Source: Tunicatimonas pelagia (lineage in GTDB: Bacteria > Bacteroidota > Bacteroidia > Cytophagales > Cyclobacteriaceae). From it: DNA of 64,000 nt. The DNA lies in the NCBI RefSeq assembly GCF_030506325.1, contig NZ_CP120683.1, forward strand, positions 5,159,001-5,223,000. The letters run 5' to 3'. Both the position numbers and the translations under genes were made by a program. The number at the start of each line of letters is the position of its first letter. Position 1 is the stretch's first letter. Below, piece by piece: positions 52,643-60,600 of the stretch. The notes under the pieces were generated by a model. That model made no database searches and was not told the DNA's origin. It saw only the letters and a list, made by a program, of their open reading frames with translations.

Positions 52643-53291
52643 AAAGCTACTAACCATTATCGGAATGGGCGAAAAGAACGGATTAGCCCTTGCCCGTCAG
52701 TTTGGTAAAAACAATTTTATTGTGGCTATGCTAGCCCGAAGCGAAGATAAGCTGGAAGACTTTCAGCAGCAGCTCGAGCGTGAGGGTGTTGAAAGCTACT
52801 ACTATCTTGCTAACGCTGATGATGCTGACTCTATTCGGGAGGGGCTTCGCTACGTAAAGGGTTCGCTGGGAGAGACGGATGTGCTGATCTACAACGCCGC
52901 CGTGATTGGAAAAACTAATTTATCCGAAATGGCTGTTAATAAGCTGGTGGATGATTTTCGGGTGAATGTCATCGGAGCAATTGTCGCGGCTCAGGAGGTG
53001 CTCCCAGCGATGGAAGCGCGCAAAGCCGGCAAAATATTTTTTACCGGAGGGGGGTTATCTATCAATCCTGACTCCCGCTACGGCTCGTTAGGTATCGGCA
53101 AAGCCGGGTTACGCAACGCTGCCTATAGTCTCCATCAAGAGGTACGAGCTAAAGGCATCCACGTAGCTACGGTAACCATTCAAGGGTTCATCCAGGAAGC
53201 GGACGAAAAATACAATCCGGCAGCCATTGCCGAGCAGTTTTGGCAACTCTACGAGCAGCGCGAAGACTTTGACATAGAAATACAGTACTGA
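52632..53291 (+). CDS. Short-chain dehydrogenase-like protein with altered active site
   Basis: 219 residues. The Rossmann start TIIGMGEKNGLALARQF replaces the usual TGxxxGIG, and IYNAAV is the NAG-like motif. At the active site the usual YxxxK is SLGIGKAG (Tyr position occupied by Leu); a Tyr occurs three residues further upstream (SRYGSLGIGK). The catalytic Tyr may therefore be displaced or lost. The family is SDR, but the reaction is unknown. The stop TGA overlaps the methyltransferase ATG by 1 base. Confidence 0.82.
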   Translation: MDNKKLLTIIGMGEKNGLALARQFGKNNFIVAMLARSEDKLEDFQQQLEREGVESYYYLANADDADSIREGLRYVKGSLGETDVLIYNAAVIGKTNLSEMAVNKLVDDFRVNVIGAIVAAQEVLPAMEARKAGKIFFTGGGLSINPDSRYGSLGIGKAGLRNAAYSLHQEVRAKGIHVATVTIQGFIQEADEKYNPAAIAEQFWQLYEQREDFDIEIQY

Positions 53292-53962
53292 TGGCTGATC
53301 CCGTTGTAGACTCCTGGAGTGCCAATGCCTCGGCTTGGATCAGCACTATTGAAAATGAAGATTTAGAGAGCCGCAAGCTGGTAACCAACCAAGCGATTGT
53401 CGAGACTATTGCCAAGTATCAACCGAAAAAAGTGCTAGATGTAGGCTGCGGGGAAGGTTGGTTATGTCGGGCTTTGCAGCAACAAGGCATAAAAACTCTG
53501 GGAGTAGATGCTGTGGCGGATTTTATCACCTATGCCCGTCAGCAGAAGCAGGGGCAGTTTGAAGTAGCAAGCTACCAGGATTTGATTCAGCGCAAACTAC
53601 TACCGTTGGCTCCGTTTGATGCCGCAGTTATCAATTTTGCCCTACTCGATCAAGAAGTGACCGAGCAGCTACTGCCGGCCCTGCACCGCTACTTATCCCA
53701 ACCAGGCTGGTTATTCATCCAGACCCTGCACCCTCACGCACTAGGCAATGAGGTTCCCTACCAAAGTGGCTGGCATAACGAAGACTGGAGCCTAATGAAA
53801 CAACCGTTTACCCAGCCCTACCGCTGGTACTATCGCACTTTGGAAGACTGGGTAGTACTCTTTTCTCAATCCGGTTACCGTCTGAGAGAAATACGGGAGC
53901 CGCTTCATCCTAAAACGCAGCGACCGCTATCTATTATTTTCGGACTGAGATATCATATCTAA
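53291..53962 (+). CDS. SAM-dependent methyltransferase (class I)
   Basis: 223 residues. Motif I KVLDVGCGEGWLCRALQQQG (about 49-68) with the following acidic TLGVDAVADF, and PFDAAVINFALLDQ (motif for the post-I strand) are clear. Towards the end, WFYYR-like HWRWYYRTLEDWV sections typical of small-molecule methyltransferases occur. It is the third gene of the esterase-SDR-methyltransferase unit. The substrate is unknown. Confidence 0.85.
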   Translation: MADPVVDSWSANASAWISTIENEDLESRKLVTNQAIVETIAKYQPKKVLDVGCGEGWLCRALQQQGIKTLGVDAVADFITYARQQKQGQFEVASYQDLIQRKLLPLAPFDAAVINFALLDQEVTEQLLPALHRYLSQPGWLFIQTLHPHALGNEVPYQSGWHNEDWSLMKQPFTQPYRWYYRTLEDWVVLFSQSGYRLREIREPLHPKTQRPLSIIFGLRYHI

Positions 53963-54054
53963 TTGTTTGAAATTGAGATTCAGAATTTCTTTTTCTTTCT
54001 GATTTTATGTGACTTTTCCTACAGGTCTCCGTCTCAAGTAAAAAACTTCTAGCT

Positions 54055-54318
54055 ATGAAAAGACTGATATTCGTCCTACTACTATTAGGGCTAATCCTGA
54101 CCTTTATTTTACAAAACACTTCGGTCACTTCTGTTAACTTCTTGTTCTGGTACTTTGAAAGCTCACGGGCGGTGCTACTGCTTCTAGTATTCCTAGCCGG
54201 ACTTACTGTAGGAACTTCATTCACGCTTTACTTACGGCGGAGAAAAGCAATGAGTAGCGAGGGGCGGGGCGCAGGGAATCAGGGAGTGACAACCCGTGAT
54301 TCTAATCTGGTTCATTAG
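54055..54318 (+). CDS. LapA-domain (DUF1049) membrane protein
   Basis: 87 residues. Two membrane helices (about 4-19 and 37-58) with the LapA motif ILQNTSVTSVNFLFWYFESS between them, then RRRK at the cytoplasmic end. The last ~25 residues (SSEGRGAGNQGVTTRDSNLV) are encoded by a G-rich stretch (54251-54290) that resembles an intergenic repeat at 54770, so the C-terminus may have been extended by a repeat. LapA domains are linked to LPS assembly in Proteobacteria; the role here is unknown. Confidence 0.85.
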   Translation: MKRLIFVLLLLGLILTFILQNTSVTSVNFLFWYFESSRAVLLLLVFLAGLTVGTSFTLYLRRRKAMSSEGRGAGNQGVTTRDSNLVH

Positions 54319-54358
54319 CTCTTCAGTCCTTATCCTCTTCAATTTTTGTATTAGAACT

Positions 54359-54694
54359 ATGGAAACCCAAGAAAAACTACATGAACTAGATAAAGCCATT
54401 ACTTGGTGGCAAGCATCATTAGAAAATGAAGTGCTAGCGCTTCAGCGGGAAGCTAAAGAAGCAATTATCCGCAAGCTAAAGTACGAACGGCGTAAGCTAA
54501 TAGAAGAAGAAAGTGGTGCTTCGCTAGAGGGCATTTTGCTAAACCTGCGGGATACTGCTATTGATACTTTTGATGGTCTGACTGGGCAGTTAGCTGAAAC
54601 AGTCAACGAGTTGCTTAAAGAAGAAAAGTCTTCTCAGCCTTCTAGTCTACCCACTATCTCCGAACCAAATAAAGAATCGGTTGACGAGGTTTAA
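54359..54694 (+). CDS. Small coiled-coil protein
   Basis: 111 residues from the ATG at 54359 (METQEKLHELDKAITWWQAS); the frame is open from 54296 without a better start. Predominantly helical and charged, with coiled-coil-prone heptads (about 5-55) and an acidic C-terminus. It probably sits in a unit with the LapA-like gene. Function unknown. Confidence 0.7.
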   Translation: METQEKLHELDKAITWWQASLENEVLALQREAKEAIIRKLKYERRKLIEEESGASLEGILLNLRDTAIDTFDGLTGQLAETVNELLKEEKSSQPSSLPTISEPNKESVDEV

Positions 54695-54806
54695 GATACT
54701 ATAAATCTGAATGGATAAGCGAGGGGTTTGGTGTAAGGAGTTTGATGTTATGATCACTTCTCTCACTGCTCCCCGCCCCAAGTACCCACTCCTTCGCTCA
54801 CGATGT

Positions 54807-55634
54807 TCACCCTAACTTCTCAACTCGCTTATCAATGAGAAAGCGGACGGGAAAAACCACCTCTTTATTCTGCGTCTTGATGGCTACTGATACACTGTCA
54901 ATTCGAGCGACTTCGCCCTCTACGTCGTCTAATTTAATCCGGTCGCCCACGGCAAAATTGCGACGGCTGTAGAAGGACGCGAGAATATTTTCCAACACAT
55001 GGCGGGAGGCAATGGCAAAGCTCAGGGCAAAGGCTCCCACGGCAGCCCCAATTATCAGCGTAAGATTGGCCGTAATGATGCTGGTGTCGATTCCGGCTTG
55101 CTCCAAGGCAGTTAGCACTACAATGATAGCGAGCACGTAGAATAGTAGGCTGCTGACAATTTTTGCCGCCCCAATTTGCATAGATTGTAGAGCCGCCCGT
55201 ACAAAATTACGTACCGTTTGCGCCAGATATAAGCCAATAAGCGCAATCACCAAAGCACTGAGCAGGGCGGGGAGATAATTAATCAGGTCATTCAGGGTGC
55301 GGGATACGGCGGTCCAGCCTAGAGTTTCGGAAGCTGCCACGAAAAATAAAAGTAAAATTACCCAGTACACAAAACGACTGATGATCTGTACACTATCTAG
55401 CGATATTTCCGAACGCTCGAGAATTGATAGTTGATTTAGGCGTTCCGTAACCCGCTGCATAGATTTGGATTGTAGCAGTTTCTGAATAGCGTAGGACACC
55501 ACTTTGGCAATAAGCCAACCAACGAATAGTAAAATAATTGCCCCAATCACGTTGGGCAGGGCGTTCATAATGGTTTGACCAAAAGCTCGCAGAGAAGCAG
55601 CTACGGTTTCTTCCCAATGTTGTAGATTTTCCAT
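54807..55634 (-). CDS. MscS-family mechanosensitive channel
   Basis: 275 residues. N-terminal helices of the 'conserved TM helix' type (PNVIGAIILLFVGWLIAKVV and YLPALLSALVIALIGLYLAQ) precede the MscS pore region (AVGAFALSFAIASRHVLENI at about 215-234) and the beta domain (FAVGDRIKLDDVEGEVARID). The C-terminal alpha-beta domain is very short, so it is a minimal MscS-like channel. It releases solutes on hypo-osmotic shock. It is the third gene after the sigma factor on the minus strand. Confidence 0.88.
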   Translation of the reverse strand: MENLQHWEETVAASLRAFGQTIMNALPNVIGAIILLFVGWLIAKVVSYAIQKLLQSKSMQRVTERLNQLSILERSEISLDSVQIISRFVYWVILLLFFVAASETLGWTAVSRTLNDLINYLPALLSALVIALIGLYLAQTVRNFVRAALQSMQIGAAKIVSSLLFYVLAIIVVLTALEQAGIDTSIITANLTLIIGAAVGAFALSFAIASRHVLENILASFYSRRNFAVGDRIKLDDVEGEVARIDSVSVAIKTQNKEVVFPVRFLIDKRVEKLG

Positions 55635-55724
55635 AATTCAATACGAGGTTTGAAGAGCTGAAGGTGATAAGAACTGAAGAAGGATAAGGATTAACAGTCT
55701 AACCATTTCATCAATCATCAATCA

Positions 55725-55913
55725 TTAATCATTATCGTTCTTTTTAGTTTTAAAGAGGTCAAGCATGGTTTTACCCATCTTATCGGTGAATAAGTCCGCC
55801 ATTTCTATCATTAGCTGACTGAACTCTACACTTTCCATTACTTTTTGCTTAAGCCTTTCGGGAGCGGGGTTCGCTTCTTCTAGCTTTTTAAAAGGGTTCG
55901 TTTCTTCGGCCAT
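55725..55913 (-). CDS. 62-residue protein coupled to the sigma factor
   Basis: The ATG is 2 bases after the sigma-factor stop (TAACGATG), so the two are probably translationally coupled. The sequence starts MAEETNPFKKLEEANPAPER and is helical and amphipathic (SVEFSQLMIEMADLFTDKMG). It is too short for a typical anti-sigma factor with a membrane helix. The partner role is an inference from position alone. Confidence 0.68.
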   Translation of the reverse strand: MAEETNPFKKLEEANPAPERLKQKVMESVEFSQLMIEMADLFTDKMGKTMLDLFKTKKNDND

Positions 55914-55915
55914 CG

Positions 55916-56533
55916 TTAAAGTATTAGCAACCAGCTTAACAATAGAATAAAAAGTATAACAATCGCTCTAGCTCGGCTCAGGGAGATAACTTTCTCTTTC
56001 GCCCGTTTCAACCGCATCTTTACTGCACTCTCACCTAATTGGGTGTGCGCCATAATCTCTTCAACACTCGCCCCATCTTGGTACTTCATAAGTAGCAATG
56101 CTCTTTCTTCGGGACTAATTTTTTCCAACAACCGCTTAAGCTGGTTGATCCTAAGTTCCAGCAGAGCAGCCTCACTTTCGGCCTCATCAATCTGATGGGT
56201 TTGCTCACTGCTGTACGCTTCTTGTTCTTTCATCGCTTTCTTATTTTTTCGGGCGTACTCTACGCACTCGTGGTAGGTAATACTGTACAGCCAGGTAGAA
56301 AACTTCGCCTGAAAGCGAAACTCTGATAATTTCAAGTATACTTTCAAAAATACATCATGCGCCAGGTCTTCGGCCTCGGCCCGGTCGTGGGTAAAACTTA
56401 CGCATTTGGCAAACACCTTGTCGGCGTAGCGGTCGTACAGTCGCCCAAAGGCAGCGGTGTCTTTATGCTCAGTAATTTTTCGGATTACCTCCTCATCGCT
56501 GATGGGGTGGTTGGCCGAGTGTCTAACAGTCAA
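55916..56533 (-). CDS. ECF-type sigma factor with C-terminal membrane helix
   Basis: 205 residues. Region 2 (FGRLYDRYADKVFAKCVSFT, DLAHDVFLKVYLKLSEFR, FSTWLYSITYHECVEYARK at about 29-97) and region 4 (GASVEEIMAHTQLGESAVKM then RLKRAKEKV at about 152-181) are canonical. After region 4 the protein ends in IVILFILLLSWLLIL, a hydrophobic segment long enough to cross or enter the membrane. Sigma factors are normally soluble, so this one may be membrane-tethered. It is divergent from the gene at 56709, which may be a target. Confidence 0.92.
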   Translation of the reverse strand: MTVRHSANHPISDEEVIRKITEHKDTAAFGRLYDRYADKVFAKCVSFTHDRAEAEDLAHDVFLKVYLKLSEFRFQAKFSTWLYSITYHECVEYARKNKKAMKEQEAYSSEQTHQIDEAESEAALLELRINQLKRLLEKISPEERALLLMKYQDGASVEEIMAHTQLGESAVKMRLKRAKEKVISLSRARAIVILFILLLSWLLIL

Positions 56534-56585
56534 TGTACTATGGGATATACTATAAGTAGTCTTAAGACGGTAAAACTAAACCAAA

Positions 56586-56642
56586 GTCACATTTTTAGTA
56601 GAAAAATTTAGTTAAGAAAAAATTTTTTAAAAACATGTGACC
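56586..56642. promoter_or_regulatory. GTCACA ... TGTGAC inverted pair in a divergent spacer
   Basis: The spacer between the sigma gene and the gene at 56709 contains AAGTCACATTTTT and AACATGTGACCT, an inverted pair about 46 bases apart in very AT-rich DNA. It could be an operator for one of the genes. Weak on its own. Confidence 0.3.
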
Positions 56643-56708
56643 TCACCATTATTCTTTCGTCACAAGGGTGTAATTCAAAAAAAACAAACACACATAAATT
56701 ACACTATC

Positions 56709-57479
56709 ATGAGAACTATATTATCATTCTTTGTCGCTATTTTGTTGGTTGCCAGTACTTCTACCTTTGCGCAAAAGTACCGTCCGGCGGAGTATAAAGT
56801 CCAGTTTGACAAAACTACTGCTTCGGCTTGGGTAGTTTCAGTAGATGAAGAACCACTAGATGCTTTGAAAAAAAGCTGGTCAGCTTACGTTCGTCAAGAG
56901 TTGAATGTAAAAAGCAAAAAAGACGGACGCAGTGCTTTAATTGCTAAGGAAGTAACCATACCGCGTATTGCCGAAAGCACCGGCGACCTACGAGCCAGGT
57001 TCTACACCGAAAATAACGAAAGCCAAATGGCAGTAGCCTTTACTACTGGGTACAGCACTTCTATCAATACCGAAGACAGTCCCGAAGAGGCCGAAAATCT
57101 GCGTCAACTAACTAAAAACTTCGTTAAATACTATAAGACGAACTCGTTGAATGGTCAGATTGCCCAGTACGAAAAGCGGGAGAAATCGCTAACATCATCT
57201 TACGGGAAAAATGAGCGGGAGCAAAAGCAACTGACCAAGCGGGTAGCCAAAGTAGAAAAGCAGATGAAATCCGACAAGTCTGATGAGAACAAGAAGTTTG
57301 ACCTGAAAAATGAGAAAATTGCCGACGAATCGCGTATGGCTGCTTTGGATGCCATTATGGTGAACCAGAAGAAAGAGTTGATAGCAATTAATAAAACCAT
57401 TCAACAACTACGCGCCGACATCAGCTACTTGGAAACTTTGTTCGCTGAGCCGGTTGCTAAGAAAAACGTAGGTCAATAG
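56709..57479 (+). CDS. Secreted coiled-coil protein
   Basis: 256 residues from the ATG at 56709, with a signal peptide (MRTILSFFVAILLVASTSTF, cut after FAQ). A globular part (about 22-140) contains YKVQFDKTTASAWVVSVD and DLRARFYTENNESQMAVAF. Residues ~145-250 form a Lys/Glu-rich coiled coil (KQLTKRVAKVEKQMKSDKSD and so on). No known family was recognised. It is divergent from the sigma factor and followed by a terminator. Confidence 0.75.
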   Translation: MRTILSFFVAILLVASTSTFAQKYRPAEYKVQFDKTTASAWVVSVDEEPLDALKKSWSAYVRQELNVKSKKDGRSALIAKEVTIPRIAESTGDLRARFYTENNESQMAVAFTTGYSTSINTEDSPEEAENLRQLTKNFVKYYKTNSLNGQIAQYEKREKSLTSSYGKNEREQKQLTKRVAKVEKQMKSDKSDENKKFDLKNEKIADESRMAALDAIMVNQKKELIAINKTIQQLRADISYLETLFAEPVAKKNVGQ

Positions 57480-57507
57480 TTAATTGATCGGTTGATAGAT
57501 AGAAAAG

Positions 57508-57532
57508 GGACGGTAACTCACCGTCCTTTTTT
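57508..57532 (+). terminator. Rho-independent terminator
   Basis: GGACGGT (57508-57514), a loop AACTC and ACCGTCC (57520-57526) are followed by six T. It ends the transcript of the coiled-coil protein gene. Confidence 0.93.
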
Positions 57533-57671
57533 GTTTTATTTCAGCGGTACTTTTTTAATATGCTCGATTTGGTACAATCCATTGAAAGTTAATACAACTT
57601 GAGCTACCGCTAGGATTTCCACATTCACCCGCTAATTTTGTATTATTCTCCCGGGTCAGTAATCAACCTAA

Positions 57672-60600
57672 ATGGATAAGATACAAGCGTTTCTACGTCA
57701 GCTTCTTTCAGAAATTCGGCAACAGTGGTTTCAGCTTACTTTTCGACAGCAAATTATAACACTAGCGGTGGGCGTAGGCGGTATTGTACTACTGATAGGG
57801 CTAGTCATATTTTTGGCTTCGGACAAGTTTCCTGAAACTGATTCGGTTGACCCGGCGTTTCAGGCGTATATTTCTTCGTATAGTTCAGGAGTTCTTTCGG
57901 TAGAGTCGCCCGTTCGGGTTCGGCTTACCACCCCAGCAGTTGATAGCACTCAAGTTGGCCAACTTGTTCGCCAGCGATTGTTTCAGTTTGCGCCTGAAGT
58001 AGAAGGAGAAGCGTATTGGGCTGACCAGCAAACGATTGAGTTTCTTCCAACTGAATCCCTGAAGAGCGGACAGCGGTATCGAGTGAACTTTGACTTGGAG
58101 GAAGTGCAAGAAGTACCTGATGCTTACGAGTCGTTTGCGTTCAGCTTTCAAACCATCCAGCAGAACTACTCAGTAGAATTGGTCGGCCTGACGGCCAAAA
58201 ACGAAAACGAGTTGGTAAAACAAGAGTTGCACGGCATACTACTTACTGCCGATGCTGCTCCGGCTACCGCTGTTGAGCAGATGCTCTCGGCTCAACAAGC
58301 TGATCGTCCGCTTTCCGTTCGGTGGGAACATGCAACTGACAACCGCAGTCATTCTTTTGTAATTGATGAAGTAGTCCGTCAAGAAGATCAATCTTCGGTT
58401 GTGGTACAAAGCTCGGGTGAACCGCTGTCACTACAGAAATCGCCCTCTTTTACCGTAGACGTGCCCGCCCGCTCTACGTTCAAACTGCTTAACTATCGGG
58501 TAGTAGAAGTACCGGAACAATATCTGGAGCTACGTTTCTCCGATCCGCTTCAACCTAGTCAATCTTTAGATGGCTTAATCCAGCTAAATCAGCGAGAAAG
58601 GGATGAGGAAGACTTCAGGTTCATCGTAGACAAAAACATCGTAAAAATGTACCTGGCTGATCGATTAACGGGTACGAGAAGTATTATTGTTAACGAGGGA
58701 ATCCGAAACACCGAGGGAAAGTCGTTCCCAACTACGGTAGAGCTAGATGTGGAGTTTGAAGCGGTGAAGCCCGCCGTGCGTCTGCTGAAAGCAGGGGTGA
58801 TTTTGCCTACTACCCAAGGCATGGTGTTGCCGTTTGAGGCGGTTAACCTAAAGTCAGTAGACGTGACGGTAGTTCGTGTTTTTGAAAAAAATATTGCTCA
58901 ATTTTTTCAAGTAAACCAGTACGATGGACAGCAGGAGTTACGGCGGGTAGGTCAGCCCGTGGCTCAGCAGGAAATTCCGCTCAATGGGTCGGGAGTTACG
59001 GATTTGGGCAAGTGGAATCGCTTTACGCTGGATTTGCAAAAGCTGATAGAAGCAGAGCCGGGAGCTGTATATCAGGTGATTATTGGTTTTCGTCAGCATC
59101 AGGCGATTTCTAGTTGTGAAAACCAATCTGATCAAAATGAGGAATATTCATTCTTTGCTTCTGATGACTGGAGTAACGCAGATCGAATGTTCTGGGAGAG
59201 TTACGGCGACTACTACTACACCCGCAATTATAATTGGGAAGAGCGGGATAATCCATGCTCATCTTCTTACTACGGAGGACGGCGTAGCGTGCGAAAAAAT
59301 CTGCTAGTCTCTAACCTGGGGCTTATCGCTAAGAAAGAAGGCGATCGTCAGTATCGTATTGCAGCGACCAACTTGCAAACCACCGAGCCACAGTCAGGAG
59401 TAGCAATCAAACTGTTAGACCTTCAACAGCAGGTGTTAGCCGAAGGAAGCACCGACAGCGATGGCTGGTGGCAGGTAGCAGTAGAGAAGCAACCCTTTCT
59501 GGCCGTGGCTGAAGAAAACGGGCAAAAGAGCTATTTGCGATTAGATGATGGCACCGCCCTTTCGTTAAGCAACTTTGATGTGGCAGGTCAGTTGGTAGCT
59601 GAAGGAATTAAGGGTTTTTTGTACGGTGACCGGGGCGTGTGGAGACCGGGCGATTCACTGCATCTTAACTTTATTTTAGAAGATCGCACTGAGCGCTTAC
59701 CTCCAAATCATCCGGTAGTCTTTGAGTTATCTAACCCCCAGGGGCAGACCGCACAACGCATTGTGCGTACCGATCATGTAGGGGGTATTTATAACTTCAG
59801 TACCGCTACCGATCCGGGTGCAATTACGGGCAGTTGGTTGGCTAAAGTAATGGTGGGAGGAGCATCATTTACTAAAACGGTGAGAATTGAAACAGTCAAA
59901 CCCAATCGCCTGCGGGCTGATCTTGATTTCGGAACATTCCGTCTACTAGCTACCGATCAGCGACTAACGGCCGACTTATCAGTAGCTTGGCTCAACGGAG
60001 CAACCGCTCGCAACCTCCGGGCGCAGTACGAGCTACTATTAACCCCTCGGCCTACTACTTTTGCTCAGTATCCCGGTTACCACTTTGATGATCCGACTGC
60101 GGAGTTTGAGCGGGAACGAAAAGAGGTATTCGACGGACGAGTGAATTCCGAGGGAAATGCATCCTTTCAAGTGGATTTGTCTACCGAAGGATCACCTCCC
60201 GGCAGGTTAGATGCCACGTTTATCGGAAAAGTTTTTGAGGAAGGAGGAAATTTCAGTACCGATCAGCAAACGCTACCGTACTATCCGTACCGCTCTTACG
60301 TAGGTATGAAAGTACCTGAAGGGCAGGGGTGGGGTGGTTCACTAAACGCCAATAAAGCCCACCCAATTGATGTAGTAGTCGTTGATGCATCGGGCAGATC
60401 AATCTCTGGAAATGATCTAGAGGTGAGTCTGTATGAACTGGAATGGCGATGGTGGTGGGATCAGTCAGACCGATCGTTAGCTCAGTACGTAAATAACACT
60501 TATCGGAAACCGATACAATCCGACATTATTGACGCTTTGGACGGAACAGCTACTTGGCAATTGAAAGTGGCTGATAATACCTGGGGAAGATATCTGCTCC

